Assembly: GCF_001426585.1 (NCBI RefSeq)
Contig: NZ_LMEI01000007.1
Location: 812,476-876,475 of the forward strand
Direction: 5' to 3'
From: Streptomyces sp. Root431
GTDB lineage: Bacteria > Actinomycetota > Actinomycetes > Streptomycetales > Streptomycetaceae
DNA length: 64,000 nucleotides
Shown in pieces: positions 1 to 8,010 of this stretch. The notes under the pieces were generated by a model. That model worked only from the letters and a program-made list of their open reading frames with translations, did not search any database and had not been told where the DNA came from. The stretch's first letter is position 1. Every line of letters starts with the position of its first letter. Position numbers and translations under genes: made by a program.

Positions 1-1
1 C

Positions 2-331
2 GTCGGCTGCCGGATGGCGTTCGCCGGGCTCCCCACCTGGGACGGCCGCGCCTTCGCCGAGGCCTGGGGCACCGAACGGGTGGAGACGACCGAGGTGGCC
101 CACCACACCGTCTTCGCCGACCAGCCGATGACCCGGGCCTTCCACGCCCTGCGCAAGCTGGTCACCGGCAAGGCCGTGACCACCGAGGCCGTGACCGTGC
201 GGGAGGTGGAGCGCGAGCGGTGGTCCGCCTCCGACCTCGCCCATGCCGTGCCCCCCGGCCACGCCGTCCTCTCCCTCACCCATGTGCGCGGCGAACACAC
301 CCCGCCGCTCCTCGTCGAGCTGCGCGGCTGA
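2..331 (+). CDS. C-terminal part of an unrecognised protein (5' truncated)
   Basis: The reading frame is open from the window edge and ends at TGA. The visible stretch is about 109 residues, and an internal ATG lies at position 14 with no convincing ribosome-binding site. The gene therefore most likely starts outside the window. The residues are mixed alpha/beta in character (…FHALRKLVTGKAVTTEAVTV…) with no signal peptide or membrane segment. I do not recognise the family. It lies 118 bases upstream of the PucR regulator on the same strand. Confidence 0.55.
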   Translation, partial: VGCRMAFAGLPTWDGRAFAEAWGTERVETTEVAHHTVFADQPMTRAFHALRKLVTGKAVTTEAVTVREVERERWSASDLAHAVPPGHAVLSLTHVRGEHTPPLLVELRG

Positions 332-449
332 GCGCCCGCCGCTCCCTCGCCCAGCTCCGCGGCTGAGCGAGGGTCTTTCGGCCCTGGCACAATCGGGGGC
401 GCCGCTCGGCTGAGCGGCGCCCCCTCGCCCAAAGGTCCGACGGTCACCA

Positions 450-2003
450 ATGCCGCCCACCCTCGCCTCGCTCGTGCAGCACTCCGCCCTCAAGCTGGTC
501 GTCCGCGCGGGTGAGGACCGCCTCGACACGCCCGTCCGCTGGGCCCACGTCAGCGAACTGGCCGACCCCGTCCCGTACATGGAGGGCGGCGAGCTCCTGC
601 TCACCACCGCGCTCACGCTGGACGCGGAGGACCTGGAGGCGATGCGCCGCTACGTGCGGCGGCTGCTCGGCGCGGGTGTCGTCGGGCTCGGCTTCGCCGT
701 CGGCGTCAATTACGAGTCGATCCCGGCCGCCCTGCTCGACGCGGCACGCGAGGAGCACCTACCCCTCCTGGAGGTGCCGCGCCGGACCCCGTTCCTGGCG
801 ATCAGCAAGGCGGTCTCGGCGGCCATCTCCGCCGACCAGTACCGCGCCGTCACCGCCGGTTTCGAAGCCCAGCGCGAACTGACCCGCGCCGCCCTCGCCG
901 AGGGTCCGGAAGCCGTCGTCGCCCGGCTCGCCGCGCACGTCGACGGCTGGGCCGCGCTCTACGACACGTCCGGCACGGTCGTCGCCGTCTCGCCCGAGTG
1001 GGCCGCCCGCCGGGCCGCCCGGCTCACCCCCGACGTCGAGCGGCTCCGCGACCGGCCCGCCCCCGCGAGCGCCGTCGTCGGCGGTACGGACGACCGGGTC
1101 GAGCTCCAGTCCCTCGGGACCGGCCGGCGCGTACGGGGCGCGCTCGCCGTCGGCACCGGCGCCCCCCTCGGCACGGCCGAGCGGTACGCGGTGCACTCGG
1201 CGATCGCCCTGCTCACCCTCACGACGGAGCGGTCACGCTCGCTCCAGGCCGCGGAGCACCGGCTCGGCGCCGCCGTCCTGCGGATGCTGCTCGCGGGCCA
1301 GCCCGACCACGCCCGCGCGGTCGCGGGCGACGTCTACGGCGGGCTGCTCGACGCCCCCTTCCGGCTGATCGTCGCCGAACCCGCCGCGGGCGAGCCGGCG
1401 GGGGAGGCCCCGCTGCCGCTCCTCGCCGAGACCCTGGAGACGGCCGCCGCCCGGGCGGGCGAGGCGGTGCTCACCGTCCCCGAGAGCGACGGCCGGCTCG
1501 TCGTCCTCGCCGGGGACGGGGGCGCGGTCGCCGCCACCTGCCACGGGTACGCGAACCGGGAGGCGGAGGAGGCGGGTGTCTTCGTCGGGCTCTCGGCCCC
1601 GGCCGGTCCGGTCGCCGCGGCGGCCGCGTACAAGCAGGCCGAGCAGGCCCTCGCGGTGGCCCGGCGCCGCGGCCGCGCGCTCGTCGAGCACGAGGAGCTG
1701 GCCGCCGGGTCCGTGCTGCCGCTCCTCGCCGACGACGCCGTCCGCGCCTTCGCCGACGGCATGCTCCGCGCGCTGCGCGAGCACGACGCGACGGGCCGCG
1801 GCGACCTCGTCGCCTCCCTGCGCGCCTGGCTCTCCCGGCACGGCCAGTGGGACGCGGCGGCGGCGGACCTGGGCGTCCACCGGCACACCCTGCGCTACCG
1901 GATGCGGCGCGTGGAGGAGATCCTGGGCCGCTCGCTGGACGACGCGGACGTACGGATGGAGCTGTGGCTGGCGCTGAAGGCGACGGGCGAGGACACCCCC
2001 TGA
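450..2003 (+). CDS. PucR-family transcriptional regulator
   Basis: A 517-residue cytoplasmic DNA-binding regulator. The first ~125 residues match the PucR N-terminal ligand-sensing domain. The middle resembles the GGDEF-like region of CdaR/PucR proteins. The last ~60 residues hold the PucR helix-turn-helix (AAADLGVHRHTLRYRMRRVE), a typical C-terminal HTH_30 domain. PucR proteins usually control nitrogen, purine or amino-acid catabolic genes. In Streptomyces relatives sit beside aminotransferase and aldehyde dehydrogenase genes, and an aldehyde dehydrogenase lies 1.9 kb downstream here. The start is the first ATG of the domain; no strong Shine-Dalgarno precedes it. The target genes are inferred, not shown. 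Confidence 0.9.
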   Translation: MPPTLASLVQHSALKLVVRAGEDRLDTPVRWAHVSELADPVPYMEGGELLLTTALTLDAEDLEAMRRYVRRLLGAGVVGLGFAVGVNYESIPAALLDAAREEHLPLLEVPRRTPFLAISKAVSAAISADQYRAVTAGFEAQRELTRAALAEGPEAVVARLAAHVDGWAALYDTSGTVVAVSPEWAARRAARLTPDVERLRDRPAPASAVVGGTDDRVELQSLGTGRRVRGALAVGTGAPLGTAERYAVHSAIALLTLTTERSRSLQAAEHRLGAAVLRMLLAGQPDHARAVAGDVYGGLLDAPFRLIVAEPAAGEPAGEAPLPLLAETLETAAARAGEAVLTVPESDGRLVVLAGDGGAVAATCHGYANREAEEAGVFVGLSAPAGPVAAAAAYKQAEQALAVARRRGRALVEHEELAAGSVLPLLADDAVRAFADGMLRALREHDATGRGDLVASLRAWLSRHGQWDAAAADLGVHRHTLRYRMRRVEEILGRSLDDADVRMELWLALKATGEDTP

Positions 2004-2052
2004 GGGAGGGATGGCGGGGTGGCGGTGTGATGGCACGCCCGCCACGCCCCCG

Positions 2053-2180
2053 GTACGCCCCCGCTCCTCTCAGTGCGGCGGCGCGTCCGTACGCCCCCGC
2101 TCCTCGCGGTGCGGCGGTGGTCGGTACGTCCCCGCTCCTCGCGGTGCCGCGGTGCGGCCCTACGCCCCCGCTACTCGCCG
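2053..2180. repeat. Imperfect ~36-bp tandem repeat, about 3.5 copies
   Basis: The motif GTACGCCCCCGCTCCTCGCG begins near 2053, 2089, 2124 and 2160, with spacings of 36, 35 and 36 bases and a few substitutions. The array fills the gap between the PucR gene and the convergent small membrane-protein gene and runs into the 3' end of the latter. It has no spacers and is not a CRISPR array. Confidence 0.7.
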
Positions 2181-2368
2181 CCGATCACGCCGCCGTCGCC
2201 CTGCTGCTTACGGCTCCGCCGCTGCTGGTCGCGCACGAGCTCGCCGCCGAGCAGGGTCACCGTCGCCACCGCGCGGACCCACCTCGGGCCGCCGCGCGAC
2301 GCCCACACCACGCAGACGCACCCTCCGACGGCGAGCACCACGACGCCGATCAGGACCATCAGGATCAT
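2171..2368 (-). CDS. Small single-pass membrane protein (65 aa)
   Basis: A short minus-strand ORF preceded by a strong purine-rich ribosome-binding site (GGGGGAAG, 3 bases before ATG). The first 22 residues form one hydrophobic helix (MILMVLIGVVVLAVGGCVCVV). A basic, hydrophilic tail follows (…RDQQRRSRKQQ…), consistent with an N-terminal anchor and a cytoplasmic tail. An in-frame ATG 21 bases upstream has no such site, so the downstream start is chosen. The last codons run into the tandem repeat. The family is unknown; small proteins of this type are common and uncharacterised in Streptomyces. Confidence 0.65.
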   Translation of the reverse strand: MILMVLIGVVVLAVGGCVCVVWASRGGPRWVRAVATVTLLGGELVRDQQRRSRKQQGDGGVIGGE

Positions 2369-2495
2369 GTTCTTCCCCCATTCGCGCACGCGTGTTCGCG
2401 GTCGGGATCATCCTGCCACCCCGCCCATTGAGCGGCCCTTACCCTGCTCCGGCCGTCCGAATTCCGCTGACCCTGCCCGGACGCGGGCAGATTTC

Positions 2496-2525
2496 TTGGC
2501 TATTGCCGCCCGGACTCCCTACTCT
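2496..2525 (+). promoter_or_regulatory. Predicted promoter of the EamA transporter (leaderless)
   Basis: A -35-like TTGGCT is followed after 18 bases by a -10-like TACTCT. The ATG lies seven bases after the -10 box, so transcription should begin at or next to the start codon. No Shine-Dalgarno is present, which agrees with a leaderless mRNA. Confidence 0.55.
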
Positions 2526-2532
2526 CCCGTAC

Positions 2533-3528
2533 ATGACAAGCCCCGCCGTCGATCCGGCCCCCGAGACGCAGCAGGCCACCATCCCGGAAGCCGATCCCGG
2601 CACCCGTACCCGTACCGCCAAGCCCGCGGCGGCGGCCGGTCGTCGGATCACCGGCGCCGTATGGGCCGCGCTCGGCATCGTGTACGTCGTCTGGGGGTCG
2701 ACGTACCTCGGTATCCGGATCGTCGTGGAGACGATGCCGCCCTTCCTCTCCGCCGGCGCCCGCTTCGTCACCGCCGGACTGCTCCTGGCCGGGATCATCG
2801 CCTGGCGGCAGGGCCCCGCCGCCCTCAAGGTGACCCGCCGGGAGCTCGCCTCGGCGGTCCTCGTCGGCCTGCTCCTCATCCTCGGCGGCAACGGCCTCGT
2901 CGTCCTCGCCGAGACCTCCATCCCGTCCGGCCTTGCCGCGCTCCTCATCGCCGTCGTCCCCGCCTGGGTCGTCATCCTCAAGGCCGTCTCCGGCACGCGG
3001 CCCACCCTCGGCGGCACCGCGGGCGTACTCCTCGGGCTCGCAGGGCTCGCCGTCCTGACCCTCCCCGGACTCAGCGGCGACGTCCGGATCGGCGGCGTCT
3101 TCCTCGTCGTCGCCGCGACCCTCAGCTGGTCCGTGGGCTCCTTCTCCTCCTCGCGCCTGCCGATGCCGGCCAACCCCTTCACCGCCAGCGCGTACGAGAT
3201 GATCGCCGGCGGCCTCGCGGGCCTCGCCGTCGGCCTGGTCCGCGGCGAGCAGCACGGCCTCGACCTCTCCGAGGTCTCCACCCGCTCCTGGGCCGCCCTC
3301 GCCTATCTGGTCGTCTTCGGCTCGCTGATCGCCTTCACCGCGTACGCCTGGCTCCTCCAGGCCGCCCCGATCTCCCTGGTCGCCACGTACGCGTACGTCA
3401 ATCCGGTCGTCGCGGTCGCGCTCGGCGCCCTCGTCCTGAACGAGGCGCTGACCTGGCCCCTCCTCCTCGGCGGCGCGATCGTCGTGGCCGGTGTCTGGCT
3501 CATCGTGTCGACCGAGCGGCGCGGGTGA
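2533..3528 (+). CDS. EamA/DMT-superfamily transporter
   Basis: A 331-residue inner-membrane protein of the drug/metabolite transporter superfamily. After a hydrophilic, Thr/Ala-rich N-terminus of ~40 residues there are about ten hydrophobic helices arranged as two EamA repeats. The first begins at WAALGIVYVVWGSTYLGIRI. The second half contains the characteristic …YVNPVVAVALGALVLNEALTW… . Relatives export amino acids or other small metabolites; the substrate here is unknown. The frame is open far upstream, but the ATG at 2533 sits seven bases after a -10-like box and directly before the conserved region, so it is the best start. Confidence 0.88.
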   Translation: MTSPAVDPAPETQQATIPEADPGTRTRTAKPAAAAGRRITGAVWAALGIVYVVWGSTYLGIRIVVETMPPFLSAGARFVTAGLLLAGIIAWRQGPAALKVTRRELASAVLVGLLLILGGNGLVVLAETSIPSGLAALLIAVVPAWVVILKAVSGTRPTLGGTAGVLLGLAGLAVLTLPGLSGDVRIGGVFLVVAATLSWSVGSFSSSRLPMPANPFTASAYEMIAGGLAGLAVGLVRGEQHGLDLSEVSTRSWAALAYLVVFGSLIAFTAYAWLLQAAPISLVATYAYVNPVVAVALGALVLNEALTWPLLLGGAIVVAGVWLIVSTERRG

Positions 3529-3552
3529 TCAACGATCGCCAACCCTGGGCCG

Positions 3553-3761
3553 TTGACGTCGGAAGTGTCACGTGAGAAGTACGGGGACACGCTGTACGTC
3601 TTCGACGCCGCCACCGGCGAGGAGGAGGACGGCCGGTCTTCCGTGACCGCGTGGGGAGGGGGTGCGCGGGCACCCTCGGCCACCTGTTCACGTTCGAGGA
3701 CCGGGCCGTCGTGCGCCGGGGCGCGGGGGAGCGGCCCGTATCGGTGTACGAACGCTGGTGA
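3553..3761 (+). pseudogene. Possible frameshifted small gene remnant
   Basis: The 399-base gap between the transporter and the aldehyde dehydrogenase holds no intact gene, but two adjoining frames both look coding. From about 3553 the first frame reads …EKYGDTLYVFDAATGEEEDGR. A -1 shift at ~3635 continues as …CAGTLGHLFTFEDRAVVRRG… and ends in YERW and a stop at 3759-3761. Joined, they would make about 69 residues. The join suggests either a disrupted gene or a sequencing indel. No homologue is recognised. The remainder of the gap (3762-3927) shows nothing except a purine-rich stretch before the next start. Confidence 0.3.
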
Positions 3762-3927
3762 CACCCGCGTACGCACCCCGGTGACCGCCACCTGTCCGCT
3801 TCGGCCGAAGCGGACAGAGCCGACACCCCACTACTCCATACCGGACAAGCCCGCGTCCGGCGCCCCGGCCCTAACGTGTGAGGAGAGCGATCGCTCGCAC
3901 CCCCGATACGGAAAGGGCCGGGACGCA

Positions 3928-5373
3928 ATGACGACCACCCACGCCTTCTGGCTCGCCGGCCGCGAGGCCACCGGCGAGGCCACCTTCGACGTCACGAACT
4001 CCTTCGACGGACGTCTGGTCGGCAAGGTCAGCGTGCCCACCGAGGCCCAGGTCGAGGAGGCCGTCGCCGCCGCGCACGCCGTCGTCGACGAGTTCGCCGC
4101 GACCCCGGCGCACGTCCGCGCCGCCGCCCTCGACCACGTGTCGAAGCGGCTCGCCGAGCGCACCGAGGAGATCGCCCTGGTGATCTCCGCCGAGAACGGC
4201 AAGCCCATCAAGTGGGCCCGCGGCGAGGTCGGCCGTGCCGTCTCCGTCTTCCGTTTCGCCGCCGAGGAGGCCCGCCGCTGGAACGCCGGCGAGGCCCAGC
4301 GCCTGGACACCGAGGCCGGTGGCGCGGGCCGCCTCGCGCTGACCCGCCGTATCCCCAAGGGCGTCGTCCTCGGCATCGCGCCGTTCAACTTCCCGCTGAA
4401 CCTCAGCGCCCACAAGGTCGCCCCGGCCATCGCCGTCGGCGCCCCCATCATCCTCAAGCCGGCCCCGTCGACGCCGATCTCCTCCCTGATCCTGGGCGAG
4501 CTCCTGGCCGAGACCGAGCTGCCGGCCGGCTCCTGGTCGATCCTGACCGTGCCGAACGACCGCATGCCCGCCCTGGTCAAGGACGAGCGCCTCCCGGTCA
4601 TCTCCTTCACCGGTTCGGACAAGGTCGGCTACGCCATCCAGGAGTCGGTGCCGCACAAGCACTGCACCCTGGAGCTCGGCGGCAACGCCGCGGCCGTGGT
4701 CCTGCCCGACTGGTCCTCCGAGGCCGACCTGGACTGGGCGGCGAGCCGCATCGCCACCTTCTCCAACTACCAGGGCGGCCAGTCCTGCATCTCCGTGCAG
4801 CGCGTGATCGCCGACGCCTCGGTCTACGACCGCCTGGTGCCGAAGATCGTCGCCGCCGTCGAGGCCCAGGTCACCGGTGACCCGTCCGACGCCGCCACCG
4901 ACGTCGGCCCGCTGGTCGACGAGGCCGCCGCCCAGCGCGTCGAGGGCTGGGTCGACGAGGCCGTCGCGGCCGGCGCCAAGCTCCTCGTCGGCGGCAAGCG
5001 CGAGGGTGCCACCTACGCCCCGACCGTCCTCACCGACCTCCCGGCCGACGTGACCCTGGCCCGCGCCGAGGTCTTCGGCCCGGTCCTCACGATCGCCAAG
5101 GTCGACGGCGAGGCCGAGGCCTTCGCCGCGGTCAACGACTCGGACTTCGGCCTCCAGGCGGGCGTCTTCACGCACGACCTGCAGACCGCCTTCCGCGCCC
5201 ACCGCGCCCTTGAGGTCGGCGGCGTGATCGTCGGCGACGTCCCGTCCTACCGCGCCGACCAGATGCCGTACGGCGGCGCCAAGCGCTCCGGCGTCGGCCG
5301 CGAGGGCGTCAAGTACGCGATGGACGACTACACGTACGAGCGCGTGCTCGTCCTGACGGGCCTCGCCCTCTAA
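3928..5373 (+). CDS. NAD(P)-dependent aldehyde dehydrogenase
   Basis: A 481-residue aldehyde dehydrogenase that would oxidise an aldehyde to the carboxylate with NAD(P)+. The catalytic cysteine is C287 in GGQSCISVQR and the general-base glutamate is E249 in LELGGNA. The cofactor-binding stretch PFNFPLNLSAHKVAPAIAVG and the C-terminal PYGGAKRSGVGREG signature are all present, so the enzyme looks intact. The frame is open upstream, but the ATG at 3928 follows a GGAAAGGG site and matches the normal family start. A strong terminator follows the stop, so it is probably monocistronic. The substrate is not evident; the nearby PucR gene hints at amine or amino-acid catabolism. Confidence 0.92.
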   Translation: MTTTHAFWLAGREATGEATFDVTNSFDGRLVGKVSVPTEAQVEEAVAAAHAVVDEFAATPAHVRAAALDHVSKRLAERTEEIALVISAENGKPIKWARGEVGRAVSVFRFAAEEARRWNAGEAQRLDTEAGGAGRLALTRRIPKGVVLGIAPFNFPLNLSAHKVAPAIAVGAPIILKPAPSTPISSLILGELLAETELPAGSWSILTVPNDRMPALVKDERLPVISFTGSDKVGYAIQESVPHKHCTLELGGNAAAVVLPDWSSEADLDWAASRIATFSNYQGGQSCISVQRVIADASVYDRLVPKIVAAVEAQVTGDPSDAATDVGPLVDEAAAQRVEGWVDEAVAAGAKLLVGGKREGATYAPTVLTDLPADVTLARAEVFGPVLTIAKVDGEAEAFAAVNDSDFGLQAGVFTHDLQTAFRAHRALEVGGVIVGDVPSYRADQMPYGGAKRSGVGREGVKYAMDDYTYERVLVLTGLAL

Positions 5374-5393
5374 GGCGTACGCCTCACCGAACC

Positions 5394-5432
5394 AGACGGT
5401 CCGAGCCCACTGTGCGGGGGCTCGGACCGTCT
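5394..5432 (+). terminator. Rho-independent terminator after the aldehyde dehydrogenase
   Basis: A perfect 15-bp stem (AGACGGTCCGAGCCC and its complement) encloses a short loop and is followed by TT. It lies 21 bases after the stop. The next gene is convergent, so the hairpin may serve both strands. Confidence 0.85.
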
Positions 5433-5488
5433 TTCGTCATGCGCGTTTCGTCAGGCCGTCCTCGTCACGCCGCGGGAGGCCGTCCTCG

Positions 5489-5791
5489 TCACGCCACGGG
5501 TGCGTCGACGAGCCGCACGACCTCGGCGGGCTTCGCGCGGAAGGCCTTGTTCGCCGCGTCCGCCGCCGTCATGTGCGGGGCGACGTCGTGCGCGGCGAGG
5601 GCCCCGGCCGAGGCCCAGCGCTCGATCAGGACGAAGCGGTCGGGGTCGTCGGCCACCCGGTGGAGGTCGTACCGGAGGCACCCGTCCTCGGCCCGTACGA
5701 GGGGCGCGAGGGCCTCGAAGGCGGCGACCTGCTCCGCGCCCCGGCCCGGCAGGGTGGTGATGTGGATGATGAGCTTGATCGGCTGCGACAT
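5489..5791 (-). CDS. ABM-domain (antibiotic biosynthesis monooxygenase family) protein
   Basis: A 100-residue protein with the dimeric alpha/beta-barrel ABM fold signature: an N-terminal strand (IKLIIHITTLPGRGAEQVAAF), then EDGCLRYDLHRVADDPDRFVLIERWASAGALAAH and a C-terminal strand. Members act as small quinol or cofactor-free monooxygenases (YgiN type) or as haem-degrading enzymes. The residues here fit the YgiN-like group best. The ATG at 5791 is chosen because homology begins there; the frame is open further upstream through a repeat. It is convergent with the aldehyde dehydrogenase. Confidence 0.85.
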   Translation of the reverse strand: MSQPIKLIIHITTLPGRGAEQVAAFEALAPLVRAEDGCLRYDLHRVADDPDRFVLIERWASAGALAAHDVAPHMTAADAANKAFRAKPAEVVRLVDAPVA

Positions 5792-5844
5792 GGCGCGGAC
5801 CCTACGCGGGCGCCCGCCCCGGCGGCCGGGACGTCTCAGCAGGA

Positions 5845-5940
5845 GGACGCGGGCGACCAGGCGGACTCCGGCGAACATGCGGACGCGCGGGCGATCAGGC
5901 GGACTCCGGCGAGCATGCGGACGCGGGCGATCGCGAGGAC
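5845..5940. repeat. Direct repeat of ~36-38 bp, two full copies and one partial
   Basis: Units starting GGACGCGGGCGA at 5845, 5881 and 5919 share …CAGGCGGACTCCGGCGA(A/G)CATGC. The third copy is truncated. The repeat lies in the divergent gap between the ABM gene and the acyl-CoA dehydrogenase and may lie within or next to their promoters. Confidence 0.7.
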
Positions 5941-6026
5941 ACCGCGATCGGGCGAAGGCGCTCCCGCTCGTCTTTCCGAACCCGGGGAAATCGGGTACGA
6001 CGGACAGACAGCCCCAGGAGGTGTCC

Positions 6027-7949
6027 ATGTCCGCCCCCACCCAGCGGCCCAAGGTCACGGCACACGAGGCACGGCAGACCGCCGAGGCCGCGCGCGAGCA
6101 GGACTGGCACAAGCCGAGCTTCGCCAAGGAACTCTTCCTCGGCCGCTTCCGGCTCGACCTCATCCACCCCCACCCGCTCCCCGCCGACGAGGACGTCCGG
6201 CGCGGGGAGGCCTTTCTCGCGACCCTCAGGACGTTCTGCGAGACCCGGATCGACGGCGCCCGCATCGAGCGCGAGGCCCGCATCCCCGACGAGACGATCA
6301 CCGGGCTGAAGGAGATCGGCGCGCTCGGGATGAAGATCGATACGGCGTACGGCGGTCTCGGCCTCACCCAGCTGTACTACAACCGCGCCCTGGCCCTCGT
6401 CGGCTCCGCGAGCCCCGCCGTCGGCGCCCTGCTCTCCGCGCACCAGTCGATCGGCGTACCGCAGCCCCTGAAGCTCTTCGGCACCCAGGAGCAGAAGGAC
6501 GCGTTCCTGCCCCGGCTCGCCCGTACCGACCTCTCCGCCTTCCTCCTCACCGAGCCCGACGTCGGCTCCGACCCGGCCCGTCTCGCCACCACCGCCGTGC
6601 CGGAGGACGACACGTACGTCCTCGACGGGGTGAAGCTGTGGACCACCAACGGGGTCGTCGCCGACCTGCTGGTCGTCATGGCCCGCGTGCCCGCCTCCGA
6701 GGGCCACCGCGGCGGCATCACCGCCTTCGTCGTCGAGGCCGGCTCGCCCGGCATCACCGTCGAGCACCGCAACGCCTTCATGGGGCTGCGCGGCCTGGAG
6801 AACGGCGTCACCCGCTTCCATCGCGTCCGCGTCCCGGCCTCCCACCGCATCGGCCCCGAGGGCAGCGGCCTCAAGATCGCCCTCACCACCCTCAACACCG
6901 GCCGCCTCTCGCTCCCCGCGGCCTGCGCGGGCGCCGCCAAGTGGTGTCTGAAGATCGCCCGCGAATGGTCGGGGGTCCGCGAGCAGTGGGGCGGGCCCGT
7001 CGCCCGCCACGAGGCCGTCGGCACCAAGATCTCCTTCATCGCGGCCACCGCCTTCGCCTTGGAGGCCGTCGTCGACCTCGCCTCCCAGCTGGCCGACGAG
7101 GACCGCAACGACATCCGCATCGAGGCCGCCCTCGCCAAGCTGTACGGCTCCGAGAAGGCCTGGCTGATCGCCGACGAGCTCGTCCAGATCCGCGGCGGAC
7201 GCGGCTACGAGACCGCCGACTCCCTCGCCGCCCGCGGCGAGCGCGCGGTCCCCGCCGAGCAGCTCCTGCGCGACCTGCGGATCAACCGGATCTTCGAGGG
7301 CTCGACCGAGATCATGCACCTGCTGATCGCCCGCGAGGCCGTCGACGCCCACCTCTCCGTCGCCGGCGACCTCATCGACCCCGCCACCTCCCTCGGCGAC
7401 AAGGCGAAGGCCGGCGTGCGGGCCGGCGGCTTCTACGCCCGCTGGCTGCCCGGACTCGTCGCCGGGCCGGGGCAGCTGCCGGGGGCGTACGGAGAGTTCG
7501 GCGACCTCGCGGGCCACCTCCGGTACGTCGAGCGGACCTCCCGCAAGCTCGCCCGCTCGACCTTCTACGCGATGTCCCGCTGGCAGGGCCGCATGGAGCT
7601 CAAGCAGGCCTTCCTCGGGCGGATCGTCGACATCGGCGCGGAGCTCTTCGCGATGAGCGCCGCCTGCGTACGGGCCGAGCTCCTCCGCACCACCGGCGAC
7701 CACGGCCGGGAGGCGCACGAGCTCGCGGACGCCTTCTGCCGCCAGGCCCGGCTGCGGACCGAGGAGCTCTTCGGCCGCCTCTGGTCCAACACCGACGACC
7801 TCGACCGGCGGATCGTCGACGGCGTCCTCGACGGCCGGTACACGTGGCTGGAGGCAGGCATCGTCGACCCCGGCGACGACGGCCCCTGGATCGCGGACGC
7901 CACCCCGGGCCCGTCGGCCGAGGAGAACGTCCACCGCCGGATCCCCTGA
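6027..7949 (+). CDS. Acyl-CoA dehydrogenase family protein
   Basis: A 640-residue flavoprotein that would introduce an alpha-beta double bond into an acyl-CoA in beta-oxidation or a related pathway. The N-terminal helical domain, the middle beta domain (LTEPDVGSDPARL…YVLDGVKLWTTNG) and the FAD-binding C-terminal helices are all recognisable. The catalytic glutamate is E424 in RIFEGSTEIMHLLIAREA. A C-terminal extension of about 180 residues makes it longer than the ~380-residue short-chain enzymes and similar to the very-long-chain (VLCAD-like) type. The start is the ATG seven bases after an AGGAGGT site; the longer open frame upstream is spurious. Confidence 0.93.
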   Translation: MSAPTQRPKVTAHEARQTAEAAREQDWHKPSFAKELFLGRFRLDLIHPHPLPADEDVRRGEAFLATLRTFCETRIDGARIEREARIPDETITGLKEIGALGMKIDTAYGGLGLTQLYYNRALALVGSASPAVGALLSAHQSIGVPQPLKLFGTQEQKDAFLPRLARTDLSAFLLTEPDVGSDPARLATTAVPEDDTYVLDGVKLWTTNGVVADLLVVMARVPASEGHRGGITAFVVEAGSPGITVEHRNAFMGLRGLENGVTRFHRVRVPASHRIGPEGSGLKIALTTLNTGRLSLPAACAGAAKWCLKIAREWSGVREQWGGPVARHEAVGTKISFIAATAFALEAVVDLASQLADEDRNDIRIEAALAKLYGSEKAWLIADELVQIRGGRGYETADSLAARGERAVPAEQLLRDLRINRIFEGSTEIMHLLIAREAVDAHLSVAGDLIDPATSLGDKAKAGVRAGGFYARWLPGLVAGPGQLPGAYGEFGDLAGHLRYVERTSRKLARSTFYAMSRWQGRMELKQAFLGRIVDIGAELFAMSAACVRAELLRTTGDHGREAHELADAFCRQARLRTEELFGRLWSNTDDLDRRIVDGVLDGRYTWLEAGIVDPGDDGPWIADATPGPSAEENVHRRIP

Positions 7950-7954
7950 GCGCC

Positions 7955-7987
7955 GGGACCGCGTTCCGCCATGCGGGACGCGGTCCC
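7955..7987 (+). terminator. Hairpin after the acyl-CoA dehydrogenase gene
   Basis: A 10-bp perfect stem (GGGACCGCGT with ACGCGGTCCC) lies six bases after the stop. There is no U-tract, so it may be a weak terminator or an mRNA 3'-stabilising hairpin. Confidence 0.55.
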
Positions 7988-8010
7988 TCCCCTCGGGGCG
8001 ACACGGCAGG

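Noticed and set aside
2053..2180. CRISPR-like array
   Set aside because: Units abut each other without unique spacers, and no cas genes are near.
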